This document shows, piece by piece, positions 9,453-19,442 of a DNA stretch of 64,000 nucleotides. The notes below the pieces were generated by a model, which saw nothing but the letters and a program-made list of their open reading frames with translations, was not told where the DNA came from and did not search any database. The first letter of the stretch is position 1; every line of letters starts with the position of its first letter. A program made the translations under genes and the position numbers. The stretch is from Aminobacter sp. AP02 (GTDB lineage: Bacteria; Pseudomonadota; Alphaproteobacteria; Rhizobiales; Rhizobiaceae). The stretch lies in NCBI RefSeq assembly GCF_003148805.1, contig NZ_QGGX01000019.1:37918-101917 (forward strand). Reading direction: 5' to 3'.

Positions 9453-9755
9453 ATGTCCATACAGGCGACCATCGAAGACAAGCTGAACAAGGCATTTTCG
9501 CCCGAACGGCTTGCCGTGCTCAACGAAAGCCACCTGCATGCGGGCCACCATCACGTCGACGGTGGCCATGAAGCGGTCTTCGACGGCTCGGGCGAGACGC
9601 ATTTTCGCATCCGCATCGTCGCGCCTGCATTTGCCGGCATGAGCCGCATCGACCGCCACCGCGCGGTCAACGACGCGCTCGCAGCAGAGCTCAAGGCCGG
9701 CCTCCACGCACTCGCCATCGAGCCGGCAGCACCCGGCGAAGCGACACGCTGGTAA
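9453..9755 (+). CDS. BolA-family protein
   Basis: 100 residues starting MSIQATIEDKLNKAF. The BolA fold is shown by LNESHLHAGHHH (ligand histidine region) and the IDRHRAVNDALAAEL helix. BolA proteins pair with monothiol glutaredoxins to handle [2Fe-2S] clusters and affect iron regulation. I chose ATG 9453, which has AAGGTGA upstream at 9441-9447; an in-frame GTG at 9444 lies inside that site. It is divergent from the J-domain gene, as in related genomes. Confidence 0.92.
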   Translation: MSIQATIEDKLNKAFSPERLAVLNESHLHAGHHHVDGGHEAVFDGSGETHFRIRIVAPAFAGMSRIDRHRAVNDALAAELKAGLHALAIEPAAPGEATRW

Positions 9756-9811
9756 GGGGGAGCCGGGGCGGTCATAGAAGTGTCACAGGAGGCGGGCACT
9801 GTGGGTTCGCC

Positions 9812-10339
9812 ATGAGCCACAAGCCTTACAACGTCCTCTTTCTCTGTACCGGCAACAGCGCCCGGTCGATCCTTGCCGAGGGCATCCTGCGCAAGGACGG
9901 CGCGCCCAATTTCAACGCCTTCTCCGCCGGCAGCCAAGCCAAGGGTGCCGTCAGTCCGCTGGCGCTCAAAGTGCTCGAAAGCTACGGCTATCCGACCGAC
10001 GGTTTTCGCTCGAAAACCTGGGACGAATTCGCGGTCGAAGGCGCGCCCCAGATGGATTTCATCTTCACGGTCTGCGACGACGCCGCCGGCGAAGCCTGCC
10101 CGATCTGGCCGGGCCATCCCGCAAATGCGCATTGGGGAATCGAAGACCCCAGCAACGCGGAAGGCAGCGATCTCGCAAAGGAGGCTGCTTTCGTCACCGC
10201 CTTCAAATACATGCGCAACCGTATCGGAGCCTTCCTCGCATTGCCCCTGACCAGCCTCGACCACATGGCGCTGACCTCCCATCTCGAAGAGATTGGAAAG
10301 ATGGCCGGGGCGACGGGAAAGACCCCTCCGGGGGCTTGA
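9812..10339 (+). CDS. ArsC-like low-molecular-weight phosphatase family protein (arsenate reductase-like)
   Basis: 175 residues. The N-terminal CTGNSARS (residues about 12-19) is the oxyanion-binding loop of the low-molecular-weight tyrosine phosphatase fold used by thioredoxin-linked arsenate reductases; VCDDAAGEACPIWPG supplies further family cysteines. The probable reaction is arsenate reduction to arsenite, but there is no arsB, acr3 or arsR gene nearby, so its physiological role is uncertain. Its stop is 6 bases from the tail of the convergent CBS gene. Confidence 0.8.
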   Translation: MSHKPYNVLFLCTGNSARSILAEGILRKDGAPNFNAFSAGSQAKGAVSPLALKVLESYGYPTDGFRSKTWDEFAVEGAPQMDFIFTVCDDAAGEACPIWPGHPANAHWGIEDPSNAEGSDLAKEAAFVTAFKYMRNRIGAFLALPLTSLDHMALTSHLEEIGKMAGATGKTPPGA

Positions 10340-10345
10340 AGCTCT

Positions 10346-11263
10346 TCAGTCCGCCCGTCGCGGCGCCACTGCCTCCACGGCCACCGGCCTGATCCTGATT
10401 CGCGCGAGGCGATTCTTGTCGCGTTTCATCACGATGAAACGTTTGCCGTGGAAGGTGAAGGCCTGCTTTTCCTCGGGGATCGACTGGGTCTCGTGAATGA
10501 CAAGGCCCGCGATCGTCGTTGCCTCGTCGTCGGGCAGGTGCCAGTCGAGCGCGCGGTTGAGGTCGCGGATCGGCACTGTGCCGTCGACCACGACTGAGCC
10601 GTCGGCTTCCTGCTTGACGCCCTGGACGTCGATGTCGTGCTCGTCGGCGATCTCGCCGACGATTTCCTCGATTATGTCTTCGAGCGTCACCAGCCCTTCG
10701 ACCTCGCCATACTCGTCGACCACGATGGCGAAGTGCTGCTTGCGGCGCAAAAAGGCGTTGAGCTGCTCTTGAAGCGTGGTGGTGTCGGGCACGAACCACG
10801 GCTTGGAGGCGACCTTCGGCACATCGACGCGAGAATAGTCACCCTCGACGTCGTTGAGCGCCCGCAGCAGGTCCTTGGCGTGGACAACGCCGACAATGTT
10901 GTCGATCGAGCCGCGCCACAAGGGCATGCGTGTATAGGGGCTCTGCAGTATCTCGCGGACAAGCGCTTCGGAGGCGATGTCGGCATTGACCGAACGCATG
11001 GCGGTGCGGTGGACCATCACGTCGGAGACTTCCAGCTCGTGGAGGTCGAGCAGGCCCCCGACCTGGTCGCGGTCCTGCTTGACCACATGGCCGTCGCGGT
11101 GGAACTCATCGACTGCGCCGCGCAATTCGTCATGGGCGGAACGCTGCGGCGTCAGCGCGATCAACTCATAGCCAAGGGAAGCAAGCAGACGGTCGCGGAA
11201 GGCCAGGACCACAAGGACCAGTCCCACCAGAACTCCCGCAACGATCCAGCCCGCTTCGCTCAT
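10346..11263 (-). CDS. CorC/HlyC-type CBS-domain protein lacking most of the CNNM/DUF21 membrane domain
   Basis: 305 residues. After one N-terminal membrane helix ([19 protein letters not shown]) the protein goes almost directly into the cytosolic part: [12 protein letters not shown], two CBS modules ([13 protein letters not shown] and [24 protein letters not shown]), then a C-terminal CorC_HlyC transporter-associated domain. Normal relatives start with the same words but have about 130 more residues carrying three to four membrane helices of the DUF21/CNNM domain, linked to Mg2+ and divalent cation transport. The loss is in frame. It overlaps aroB by four bases (ATGA), forming the aroK-aroB-CBS operon. 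The comparison with full-length relatives is from memory. Confidence 0.85.
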   Translation of the reverse strand: MSEAGWIVAGVLVGLVLVVLAFRDRLLASLGYELIALTPQRSAHDELRGAVDEFHRDGHVVKQDRDQVGGLLDLHELEVSDVMVHRTAMRSVNADIASEALVREILQSPYTRMPLWRGSIDNIVGVVHAKDLLRALNDVEGDYSRVDVPKVASKPWFVPDTTTLQEQLNAFLRRKQHFAIVVDEYGEVEGLVTLEDIIEEIVGEIADEHDIDVQGVKQEADGSVVVDGTVPIRDLNRALDWHLPDDEATTIAGLVIHETQSIPEEKQAFTFHGKRFIVMKRDKNRLARIRIRPVAVEAVAPRRAD

Positions 11264-12375
11264 CCCGGGTGATTCTCGTTGAGGAACGAGATCACTTCGG
11301 AGGCCGGCACGTCCTTGGCGATGAAGGACTGGCCAATGCCGCGCGTCAGGATGAAGGTCAGCGCCCCGCGCGAAACCTTCTTGTCCTGGGTGATGTAGTT
11401 GAAAAGCGCCTCGGCACCGGGAAGGCCGCCGGGAATATCGGCCATGCGCCAGGGCAGGCCGACGTCGCGCAGATGCGCCTCGACGCGCGCGGCGTCGTCT
11501 GGGCTTGCCAGGTTGAGCCGCGCCGAGAAGCGATGCGCCAGTGCCATGCCGATGGCAACGCCCTCGCCATGGACCAGGCGCGAACCATCATAGGCGGTAG
11601 CGGCTTCAAGCGCGTGGCCGAAGGTATGGCCGAGATTGAGCAGCGCGCGGTCGCCGGTCTCGAATTCGTCGCGGGCGACGACGTCGGCCTTGGCGCGGCA
11701 GGATTGAGCGATGGCCTCGATACGAGCCGGGCCGCCGTCAAAAACCTCGCGCCAGTTCTTCTCCAGCCAGGCGAAAAAGTCCGGCCGATCGATCAGTCCG
11801 TATTTCGCGACCTCGGCATAACCGGCGCGGAATTCGCGCAGCGGCAGCGTGTCCAGTGCTGCGGTGTCGGCCAGCACCAGCTTGGGTTGATGAAAGACGC
11901 CGATCAGGTTCTTGCCGCGTGGGCTGTTGATGCCGGTCTTGCCGCCGACGGACGAATCGACCTGGGCCAGAAGCGAAGTCGGCATCTGCACGAAATTCAT
12001 GCCGCGCCGAACGATGCCGGCAGCAAAACCGGTGAGATCGCCGATAACCCCGCCACCCAGCGCGATTACCGCGTCGCCGCGCTCGAGGCGGGCAGCGATG
12101 ATCTGGTCGACAACGGTTTCAAGCGAATCGAAGCTCTTGGTCTTTTCGCCAGCCGGAAGCTTGATCACCGCAGGCGCGTTGCCAGTAGCGGCGAGGTTCG
12201 CCACCAGCGGTTCGAGATGGGCAGCGGCGACGTTTTCATCGGTGACGATCGCCGAGCGCGCCTTGGGCAAGCGCTTCTGGATCAGCTCGCCGCCTCGGGC
12301 GATCAGGCCCGGACCGATCAGGATGTCGTAGGCGCGGTCGCCAAGCCCGACTTCGACTGTGACGATGCCTGTCAT
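11260..12375 (-). CDS. aroB: 3-dehydroquinate synthase
   Basis: 371 residues. The enzyme converts DAHP to 3-dehydroquinate, step 2 of the shikimate pathway, with NAD and a divalent metal. Visible signatures are the NAD-binding [38 protein letters not shown], and the metal ligands in [12 protein letters not shown] and [11 protein letters not shown]. Full family length. It overlaps aroK (ATGA at 12372-12375) and the CBS gene, so all three are translationally coupled. Confidence 0.98.
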   Translation of the reverse strand: MTGIVTVEVGLGDRAYDILIGPGLIARGGELIQKRLPKARSAIVTDENVAAAHLEPLVANLAATGNAPAVIKLPAGEKTKSFDSLETVVDQIIAARLERGDAVIALGGGVIGDLTGFAAGIVRRGMNFVQMPTSLLAQVDSSVGGKTGINSPRGKNLIGVFHQPKLVLADTAALDTLPLREFRAGYAEVAKYGLIDRPDFFAWLEKNWREVFDGGPARIEAIAQSCRAKADVVARDEFETGDRALLNLGHTFGHALEAATAYDGSRLVHGEGVAIGMALAHRFSARLNLASPDDAARVEAHLRDVGLPWRMADIPGGLPGAEALFNYITQDKKVSRGALTFILTRGIGQSFIAKDVPASEVISFLNENHPG

Positions 12376-12995
12376 TCGTGATCCTCCGAGACTTCCGAGA
12401 CGTGTATCCTGCCGGGCACGCCGAGATGATTGCAGAGTGCTTCTATGACCTCGCTGGCGATCGCTTCCTTGCGATCGTCCCGGGTAGCGACGGTGAGCTC
12501 GGCAAGCGCATAGACCGGATAGCGCTCATCCATCAGCTTGGCGAGCACGGCGCGCGGATCCGGGTTCTGCAGCAACGGCCGGTTCTGCTTCTTGGAGACG
12601 CGTTCCATCAGCAGATCGAGATCGGCCCTGAGCCAGACGGAGACGCCGTGAGCTGCGATAGCCGACCGCGTCTGCGCGTTCATGAAAGCACCGCCACCGG
12701 TCGAAAGGACCTGTGGGCCGCTCTCCAGCACCCGGCCGATGACGCGCTGCTCCAGCGCGCGGAACTCGACCTCGCCGTAGCGTTCAAACAGCTCGGGAAT
12801 GGTCATCCGCGACACGCTTTCGATCTCGTGGTCGCTGTCGATGAAAGCAAGGCCCAGCGCCTGCGCTACCTTACGGCCGATGGCGGTCTTGCCGGCCCCC
12901 ATCAGGCCGACAAAGACAATCGAGCGCGTGCCGAGCCTTTCGAGCAGCGCAGCTACGGAGCCTTCGGGAAATGGAGTCTGCACGTCGGGTGTCAT
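12372..12995 (-). CDS. aroK: shikimate kinase
   Basis: 207 residues. ATP-dependent phosphorylation of shikimate. The P-loop is [12 protein letters not shown] (about residues 29-40), substrate-binding residues lie in FIDSDHEIE and FRALEQRV, and the lid in [10 protein letters not shown]. The extra 20 or so N-terminal residues are common in alphaproteobacteria. The ATG at 12995 was chosen because the open frame upstream has no kinase similarity. First gene of the aroK-aroB-CBS operon. Confidence 0.97.
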   Translation of the reverse strand: MTPDVQTPFPEGSVAALLERLGTRSIVFVGLMGAGKTAIGRKVAQALGLAFIDSDHEIESVSRMTIPELFERYGEVEFRALEQRVIGRVLESGPQVLSTGGGAFMNAQTRSAIAAHGVSVWLRADLDLLMERVSKKQNRPLLQNPDPRAVLAKLMDERYPVYALAELTVATRDDRKEAIASEVIEALCNHLGVPGRIHVSEVSEDHE

Positions 12996-13127
12996 GGCGT
13001 CCCTTTCGCCGGCGTATCGACATGAAAACCCCCGTTGCGTCAAGCGCATGGCGTCAAACGCGCCCTTGAATTGCAGGGAATGGCGTCCCATAAGGGCACA
13101 GGATAGGACAGACGGGCAAACACATCG

Positions 13128-13277
13128 ATGCCGACACTTTTCCGGTTCCTTGTCACGCTCGCGGTTCTGGCGGGCATCGCTTACGGCGCGATGTTCGCGC
13201 TGGTGATGTTCGTCGAGCCGAAGAAAGCAGAAATGACAGTCCGCATCCCTCCGGAAAAACTCGCCCCCAAGAAATGA
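13128..13277 (+). CDS. small conserved membrane protein before xerD
   Basis: 49 residues: a single membrane helix ([23 protein letters not shown] is its region) followed by a short basic tail ending LAPKK. It is in the conserved place just before xerD in Rhizobiales genomes and its stop codon overlaps the xerD start (ATGA at 13274-13277), so the two are coupled. Function unknown; it is sometimes labelled histidine kinase in databases, for which nothing here gives support. Confidence 0.75.
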   Translation: MPTLFRFLVTLAVLAGIAYGAMFALVMFVEPKKAEMTVRIPPEKLAPKK

Positions 13278-14185
13278 AAAGCGGCGCGCGCATCGAGGCT
13301 TTCCTCGAGATGATGAGTGCGGAGCGCGGTGCCGCCGACAACACGCTTTCAAGCTATCGCCGCGACCTCGAAGATGCCTCCGAACATCTGGGCGGACACC
13401 TCGCCGACGCCGATTCCGCTGGCATTCGCAGCTATCTCGACGACATCGCCGGCCGCGGCTTCGCTGCCACCTCGCAGGCGCGCAAGCTTTCAGCACTCAG
13501 GCAGTTCTTCCGTTTCCTCTATGCCGAAGGGCTGCGCGCCGACGACCCGACCGGCATCCTGGACAGCCCGAGGAAAGACCGGCCCCTGCCCAAGACGATG
13601 AGCGAGGCAGAAACCGGCCGGCTGCTCGACCGGGCAGCGACGGAGGCCAGCGATCCAGCCGGCAGCGACGCCCTTGCCAAAACGCGGATGCACGCGCTTG
13701 TCGAGGTGCTCTACGCCACGGGCTTGCGTGTTTCAGAGCTCGTCAGCCTGCCACTGACGGTTGCCCTACGCGACGAGCGCTTCTTCGTTGTGCGCGGCAA
13801 AGGCGACAAGGACCGCATGGTACCGTTGTCGGCCAAGGCGCGCACCGCGATGCGATGCTGGCTCGACGAACGCAACCGCGATCCAAAGCAGGCCGAGAGC
13901 CCATTCCTGTTTCCGGCAGCGTCGGAAAGCGGCCACCTGCCTCGCCAGGTTTTTGCCCGAGACCTCAAGGGGCTTGCCGCTCGCGCCGGCATCGCATCGA
14001 CAAAAATATCGCCGCATGTGCTGCGCCATGCCTTTGCCAGCCACCTGCTGCAGAATGGTGCGGACCTGCGCGCCGTGCAGCAATTGCTGGGTCATTCCGA
14101 CATTTCGACCACCCAAATCTACACGCATGTGCTGCAGGAAAGGCTGTTGAAACTGGTCAACGAACATCACCCGCTTGCCGATTAG
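13274..14185 (+). CDS. xerD: site-specific tyrosine recombinase XerD
   Basis: 303 residues. The N-terminal SAM-like core-binding domain ([21 protein letters not shown]) is followed by the catalytic domain: arginine in [13 protein letters not shown], lysine region [22 protein letters not shown] for the H-x-x-R pair, LLGHSDIS, and the nucleophile tyrosine in TTQIYTHV. With XerC it resolves chromosome dimers at dif. The chromosomal context (before accA) and the housekeeping length separate it from the element's integrase near 43 kb. Confidence 0.96.
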   Translation: MKSGARIEAFLEMMSAERGAADNTLSSYRRDLEDASEHLGGHLADADSAGIRSYLDDIAGRGFAATSQARKLSALRQFFRFLYAEGLRADDPTGILDSPRKDRPLPKTMSEAETGRLLDRAATEASDPAGSDALAKTRMHALVEVLYATGLRVSELVSLPLTVALRDERFFVVRGKGDKDRMVPLSAKARTAMRCWLDERNRDPKQAESPFLFPAASESGHLPRQVFARDLKGLAARAGIASTKISPHVLRHAFASHLLQNGADLRAVQQLLGHSDISTTQIYTHVLQERLLKLVNEHHPLAD

Positions 14186-14283
14186 GGTCCATATCGCTAT
14201 GTGAGTGCCACGTTCCACTGGCGCGGCGCCGCAGTTTTTGTGCTCCCAGTGCCTCCTTTTTCAGCGTGGTAGTCCGCTCGCCA

Positions 14284-15234
14284 ATGTACAATTACCTCGA
14301 TTTCGAAAAGCCAGTCGCCGATCTTGAAGGCAAAATCCTCGAGCTCAAGAAGCTCGCCGAGAACGGCGAGGCTGTAGACGTCGGCGATGAGATCAAGCGG
14401 CTGGAGAAGCGCTCGCGAGATGCGCTGCGTGACGCCTACAAGGCGCTGACGCCGTGGCAGAAGGTTCAGGTGGCACGCCACCCCGACCGCCCCCATTGCC
14501 TCGACTACATCAACGGCCTGTTCACCGACTTCACCCTGCTCGCCGGCGACCGCAGTTTCGGCGAGGACAATGCCATGGTCGGCGGCTTTGCCCGCTTCCG
14601 CGGCGAGTCTGTGCTTGTGCTGGGCCAGGAAAAGGGTTCCGACACTAAGAGCCGCCTCAAGCATAATTTCGGCTCGGTGCGCCCCGAAGGCTACCGCAAG
14701 GCCGTGCGCCTGATGGAGATGGCCGACCGCTTCAAGATTCCGGTCGTCATGCTGGTCGATACCGCTGGCGCCTATCCAGGCGTGGGTGCCGAAGAGCGCG
14801 GCCAGGCCGAAGCCATCGCGCGGTCGACCTCGACCAGCCTTGGCCTCAAGGTGCCTTCGATCGCCATCGTCATCGGCGAAGGCGGTTCGGGCGGCGCGAT
14901 AGCGATCGCTGCGGCCAACCGCGTCTTCATGCTCGAGCATGCGATCTATTCGGTAATCTCGCCGGAAGGTGCGGCCTCCATCCTGTGGCGCGATACGACG
15001 CGCTCCAAGGACGCGGCCACCAACATGAAGATCACTGCCCAGGACCTGCTCGGCCTCAAGATCATCGACCAGATCATCACCGAGCCGCTTGGCGGTGCCC
15101 ACCGCAACGCGGAAGCGGTGATTTCGGCTACTGGCGACCTGATTGCCAAGACGTTCAGCGAATTTGCCGGCTCGAACATCGATTTCCGCGAGCAGCGCCG
15201 CGAGAAGTACCTGGCTATCGGCCGCAGCCTGTGA
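14284..15234 (+). CDS. accA: acetyl-CoA carboxylase carboxyltransferase subunit alpha
   Basis: 316 residues from MYNYLDFEKPVADLE. With AccD it transfers the carboxyl group from biotin to acetyl-CoA, the first step in fatty acid synthesis. The crotonase-like core shows GGFARFRGESV, GQEKGSDTKSR, VDTAGAYPGVGAEERGQ and the glycine-rich oxyanion loop IGEGGSGGAIAIA. Start ATG 14284 is the standard one. It follows xerD by 98 bases. A weak hairpin (GTGGCC 15246-15251 with GGCCAC 15258-15263) then ATTTT may end the transcript. Confidence 0.98.
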   Translation: MYNYLDFEKPVADLEGKILELKKLAENGEAVDVGDEIKRLEKRSRDALRDAYKALTPWQKVQVARHPDRPHCLDYINGLFTDFTLLAGDRSFGEDNAMVGGFARFRGESVLVLGQEKGSDTKSRLKHNFGSVRPEGYRKAVRLMEMADRFKIPVVMLVDTAGAYPGVGAEERGQAEAIARSTSTSLGLKVPSIAIVIGEGGSGGAIAIAAANRVFMLEHAIYSVISPEGAASILWRDTTRSKDAATNMKITAQDLLGLKIIDQIITEPLGGAHRNAEAVISATGDLIAKTFSEFAGSNIDFREQRREKYLAIGRSL

Positions 15235-15459
15235 TCGCGCAAACTGTGGCCTGAATGGGCCACGGCCCATTTTCGCCACAAAATAGCCGTCTCGGCGCGT
15301 TCAATGAACTTGCCGTGATCTTTGCGTGCGTGGGACGGGCCAGGAACTTGCGGTAAGGATTTTTCAAGGTTAACGGCCTTAGAGTCGAGGCAGTATCAGG
15401 ACGGGCCGGTCGACGGCGTGCTTACGCTGTCGCCGATTTGAAGAAGACGACCTTTATCG

Positions 15460-16722
15460 ATGATCGCCAATATCGCACGCGCTGGATTGCTCATGGCCGC
15501 TTTCGCGGTGGCCGGTTGTTCGGAATCTTCCGTGAACGATTTCGTGCCGCAGTATGCCAACAAGCAGCTGCCGGCCAGGATCGTGCAGGAAATGAACGCC
15601 AAGGGCATGACGCGCACCTCGCCTGTCCTGGCGCGCGTGTTCAAGGAAGAAGGCAAACTGGAAGTCTGGAAACAGAAGACCAACGGCCGCTACGACCTGA
15701 TCGCCAGTTATGACATCTGCAAGATGTCCGGCAAGCTCGGACCAAAATTCACCGAAGGCGACCGCCAGTCGCCGGAGGGGTTCTACACCGTCCGCCCGGG
15801 ACAGATGAACCCGAACTCGAGCTATCACCTGGCCTTCAACATCGGCTACCCCAATACCTATGACCGTGCCAACGGCCGCACCGGCTCGAATCTGATGGTG
15901 CACGGCGCTTGTTCTTCGTCGGGCTGCTTCTCCATGACCGATGCGCAGATCGAGGAGATCTATGCCTTCGCGCGCGACGCCTTCAAGGGTGGCCAGACAG
16001 AGTTCCAGGTACAATCGTTTCCGTTCCGCATGACCGCCGCCAACATGGCGCGCTATCGCAACGACCCGAATTACCAGTTCTGGGCGATGCTCAAGGAAGG
16101 CTACGACCACTTCGAGATCACCAAGGTGCCGCCGAAGGTCGACGTCTGCGAAAAGCGCTACGTTTTCAACGCCGAAGGCACGGGTGCATTCAACCCGACT
16201 GGCACTTGCCCGGCCTTCACCCAGCCGCAAGGCCTGCAGACGGCATACCAGGCCTATCAGAGCAAGTATGATGCTGCCTTCGCCAGCGCCTCGAAGGGCA
16301 GCGCCGATGCGCCCAAGCCGACGATCGCCGGCGTCAAGGAGGCGGCCATCGTCTCGGATTGGACCAAGAAGCGGGCGCGCGGCGAGCGCGTGCCGATCGA
16401 GCCACCGTCCATGAACCATGACGGCACGGTGACCGTGACCGAGCGCATGGGCCGCATCGATTCGGAAGCAGGTCGCCGCATGGCGGCGCTCGACGCCGCC
16501 GAAGCCGCAAAGAAGAAGGCCGCCGAACAAAAGGCAGCTGCCGCCGCCGCGGCGAAGGCGGCCAAGGCAGCATCTGCGCAGCCTGTTGTCACCGCGACCA
16601 TACCGTCGCCATCGCCCGTGGCCGCCGAAGCTCCTGCGCAGGCTGCGGAGGCGGCACCGGTCGAACAGGCCGGCACCACCGCCAAGCTCAAGAACAAGCT
16701 GCTCGGGCTGTTCGGCAGCTGA
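15460..16722 (+). CDS. L,D-transpeptidase (YkuD/YafK-type) lipoprotein
   Basis: 420 residues. The lipobox AAFAVAGC places cysteine about residue 20, so this is a lipid-anchored envelope protein. The catalytic YkuD motif is seen as MVHGACSSSGCFSMTD (about residues 147-162), with the histidine, serine and nucleophilic cysteine. The family cross-links peptidoglycan 3-3 or attaches or trims linked proteins. The last 90 residues are a low-complexity Ala/Lys-rich coiled tail and then VTATIPSPSPV with a basic end, not part of the enzyme. It is followed after 5 bases by the TusA-like gene. Confidence 0.9.
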   Translation: MIANIARAGLLMAAFAVAGCSESSVNDFVPQYANKQLPARIVQEMNAKGMTRTSPVLARVFKEEGKLEVWKQKTNGRYDLIASYDICKMSGKLGPKFTEGDRQSPEGFYTVRPGQMNPNSSYHLAFNIGYPNTYDRANGRTGSNLMVHGACSSSGCFSMTDAQIEEIYAFARDAFKGGQTEFQVQSFPFRMTAANMARYRNDPNYQFWAMLKEGYDHFEITKVPPKVDVCEKRYVFNAEGTGAFNPTGTCPAFTQPQGLQTAYQAYQSKYDAAFASASKGSADAPKPTIAGVKEAAIVSDWTKKRARGERVPIEPPSMNHDGTVTVTERMGRIDSEAGRRMAALDAAEAAKKKAAEQKAAAAAAAKAAKAASAQPVVTATIPSPSPVAAEAPAQAAEAAPVEQAGTTAKLKNKLLGLFGS

Positions 16723-16727
16723 TCGCA

Positions 16728-16961
16728 GTGCACGAAACGGCAGATATCTATGATCTCAGGGGGCTCAACTGCCCCCTGCCCGTACTCAAGGCAAAGCGTC
16801 GCCTGGCCGACATGGTTCCGGGCAGCCTTTTGTGGGTCGAGACCACCGACGCGCTTGCCGTGATCGACATTCCCGCCTTTTGCCAGGATGCCGGCCACAG
16901 GCTGGTCGAGACAGCCGCCGTTACAGGCGGGCACCGCTTCCTGATCGAACGCGGCCCCTGA
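16728..16961 (+). CDS. TusA-family sulfurtransferase-like protein
   Basis: 77 residues: LRGLNCPLPVLKAKRRLADM carries the Cys-Pro-x-Pro motif of the TusA fold in which the cysteine forms a persulfide. Such small proteins pass sulfur in tRNA thiolation or cofactor synthesis. The frame opens with a GTG at 16728 and has no strong ribosome binding site; the 5-base distance to the lipoprotein stop suggests translational coupling. No tus partners are nearby, so the sulfur acceptor is unknown. Confidence 0.85.
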   Translation: MHETADIYDLRGLNCPLPVLKAKRRLADMVPGSLLWVETTDALAVIDIPAFCQDAGHRLVETAAVTGGHRFLIERGP

Positions 16962-16981
16962 ATTCCTGAAAATCGTAGGGC

Positions 16982-18091
16982 TTACAGGCCCGCTATCGCC
17001 AGCGGATTGTTTTCCATCGCCTGGCGATCGGGCGTGTCGATGGCAGGCTTGTTGACGAAGGCCGCAAACAGCCGCTGAACATAGTCCTGCTGCAGATCGA
17101 TACCGATCAATACCAGCCGGGTGCCACGCACCGCGTCCGGCCATGCCGGCAGCCGCGCCGGCGGATGCAGCATCTTTTGAACGCCATGAATGACCAGCGG
17201 CCGCGCCGGGTCTTCCATCAGTTCAACGATGCCTTTGATGCGCAACAGCTTGTCGCCCTGCGTCGACAGCAAAAGGTCGAGGAACATCTCCAGCGTCGAA
17301 AATGGCAGCGCACCATCGTGCGTCAGCGAGAACGAACCGATCCGCGCATCGTGATGATGCGCATGCTCGTGGTGGTGATCATCATGGTCATGATCATGGT
17401 GGTGATGGTCGTGATCGTCCACTGCGCCCAGCCAACGGCGCACGTCGGCGGTCTTGGTCGCCGGATCGTACAGTCCGCATTGCAGAAGCCTTGCTACTCC
17501 TGCGCCCTCGACGGCGCGGATTTCAGCGCCCGGATTGATGCGGGCGAGCCTGACCTTCAGCGCTTCGAGCCATTCTGCATCGTCGACGAGGTCGGCCTTG
17601 GTCAGAACGATGCGGTCGGCGACAGCCACCTGCTTGACCGCCTCGACATGCGCATCGAGCGTCGCTGAACCGTTGACCGCATCGACGACTGTTATGACGC
17701 CGTCGAGCCGGAAGGCATGGATCAGGGCCGGATGCCCCATGATCGACTGCAGCACCGGCACCGGATCGGCAAGACCGGTGGTCTCGATCACCACGCGCGC
17801 CAGCCTGTTGATACGGCCGGTTTGCAAGCGGTCGACCAGATCGGCGAGCGTATCGACGAGTTCGCCGCGCACCGTGCAGCACAGGCAGCCGTCGGAAAGC
17901 TCAATGACGCCGTCCGAGGCCTTTTCGACCAGCAGATGATCGATTGCGACGTCACCGAATTCGTTGATGATGACGGCGGTATCGACCAGTTCCGGGTCCT
18001 TCAGGAGCCGGTTGAGCAGCGTTGTCTTGCCGGCACCGAGAAAACCGGTCAGCACCGATACGGGGATCGGAAAGACGGCTTGCGGGTTCAC
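16982..18091 (-). CDS. CobW/COG0523-family GTPase (metal chaperone)
   Basis: 369 residues. Walker A is LTGFLGAGKTTLL, the metal site is GCLCCTVRGEL (CxCC), and base recognition is TKAD. Between the GTPase and the CobW C-terminal domain there is a His/Asp-rich run of about 35 residues (from about 238), typical of zinc-handling COG0523 members. It may therefore be a zinc chaperone and not a cobalamin enzyme. I chose the GTG at 18091, which overlaps the stop of the carboxypeptidase gene (GTGA), in place of a longer ATG form at 18154 without similarity. Confidence 0.88.
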   Translation of the reverse strand: MNPQAVFPIPVSVLTGFLGAGKTTLLNRLLKDPELVDTAVIINEFGDVAIDHLLVEKASDGVIELSDGCLCCTVRGELVDTLADLVDRLQTGRINRLARVVIETTGLADPVPVLQSIMGHPALIHAFRLDGVITVVDAVNGSATLDAHVEAVKQVAVADRIVLTKADLVDDAEWLEALKVRLARINPGAEIRAVEGAGVARLLQCGLYDPATKTADVRRWLGAVDDHDHHHHDHDHDDHHHEHAHHHDARIGSFSLTHDGALPFSTLEMFLDLLLSTQGDKLLRIKGIVELMEDPARPLVIHGVQKMLHPPARLPAWPDAVRGTRLVLIGIDLQQDYVQRLFAAFVNKPAIDTPDRQAMENNPLAIAGL

Positions 18092-19233
18092 GACCTGGCT
18101 GCCCCCAACACCAGCGGCGCGGCTCCTGCCGGCGCTGGCCTGTCGGGCCGCCATGTCGGCAAGGGTACGTCGGCATACTCGATCAGGTCGCGACCGCCGA
18201 GTCCCTTGGGCTTGGGCCCGGTTGCGCCACCCAGGCTGACGGTCACCCAGTTACGCGGGCGCGTCATTTCGGGGATGATCGAAACCTTGTCGGGCGCAGC
18301 CCCCGCTTCGGTCGGCGCTGGGCCGTCGGAAGCCACATGCTTGGCCTTCTTGGAGCAGACCTCTTCGCGCATGTTGGTCACCAGATCGCGGCTTTCGCCA
18401 TAAGGCGCCAACATGGCGACGGTGACTGAACTTGTGCCGCGGCTGAAGCCGCTCTGCAACAGCTTGGCCGCTTCTTCGGCACGGTCGTCAGGCGAGTTCG
18501 CGCCAAGCACGATCGCCGCGAGTGTCCTGCCTTCACGGGTGGCCGAGGCGATCAGGTTGAAGCCGGACTCGCAGACAAAACCGGTCTTCATGCCGTCGGT
18601 GCCAGGAAACCGGCCGACAAGCGGATTGAAGTTCTTGAGTTTTGCCTTGCCGGCGATGATGCCTTCGATATCGAAATAGGACGCGTATTGCGGGAATTCG
18701 AGGCGAATCGCCCGCACCAGGATCGCGAGGTCGCGCGCCGTCGTGTACTGGTCGGGGTCATGCAGGCCGTTGGCATTGACCCAGTGGCTGCCGGTCATGC
18801 CGAGCCGCTGCGCTTCCGCATTCATGCGTGCCGCAAACGCCTCGGTGGTGCCACCGACATTCTCGCCGATCGCCGCGGCGACGTCATTGGCCGACTTGAC
18901 CATGATGATCTTAAGCGCGTTGTCCAGCGTCAGCACCGAGCCGGGCTGATATCCCATCTTGGCCGGCGGAAAGGCTGCCGCCTTCTTGCTGATCCTGATC
19001 GGAGAGTTGAGCGCCAGTTCGCCCGCCCGGACGGCGCGGAAGGCAGTGTAGGCCGTCATCAGCTTGGTCAGCGATGCCGGGTGCCAGCGCAGAAATGCGT
19101 CCTGGTGTTCGATGATGGCGCCTGAATTGATATCAAAAAGCAATGCAGGATTAGCGGCCGCGGGGCCGGCGCCAAGCGCGGTTGCGGCTGCAAGGCCAAA
19201 AAGCATGCTTCTGACGAACTGCATCTTCATCAT
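18088..19233 (-). CDS. D-alanyl-D-alanine carboxypeptidase (serine, S11 family)
   Basis: 381 residues from MMKMQFVRSMLFGLAAATA, a signal peptide cut after A-A-A-N. Penicillin-binding motifs are present: SLTK (SxxK), SAND (SxN) and KTG in GTDGMKTGFVC. It trims the terminal D-Ala of peptidoglycan stem peptides in the periplasm. The C-terminal 100 residues after the catalytic domain are extended and Pro/Ala rich, not the usual amphipathic PBP5 tail. It is divergent from the M20 gene across 209 bases and translationally coupled to the CobW gene. Confidence 0.93.
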   Translation of the reverse strand: MMKMQFVRSMLFGLAAATALGAGPAAANPALLFDINSGAIIEHQDAFLRWHPASLTKLMTAYTAFRAVRAGELALNSPIRISKKAAAFPPAKMGYQPGSVLTLDNALKIIMVKSANDVAAAIGENVGGTTEAFAARMNAEAQRLGMTGSHWVNANGLHDPDQYTTARDLAILVRAIRLEFPQYASYFDIEGIIAGKAKLKNFNPLVGRFPGTDGMKTGFVCESGFNLIASATREGRTLAAIVLGANSPDDRAEEAAKLLQSGFSRGTSSVTVAMLAPYGESRDLVTNMREEVCSKKAKHVASDGPAPTEAGAAPDKVSIIPEMTRPRNWVTVSLGGATGPKPKGLGGRDLIEYADVPLPTWRPDRPAPAGAAPLVLGAARS

Positions 19234-19442
19234 CAAATCCGAAATCGCCTCTTGCCGATCATAGCCGGCCGTCCATAAGATTTCCGTAAACCGGGATGGC
19301 GACGCGCTGGCCGGCAAACAACCCATGGCCACGGCGTCGCCGCCGCTGCTAAATAGCCTATGTGACGCCAAGATGGCAGAGCCTGCGCGATCACAAATGC
19401 GAATCGGGACCTCTGGTCCACAAACAGGAAGTCGAGACAAAC

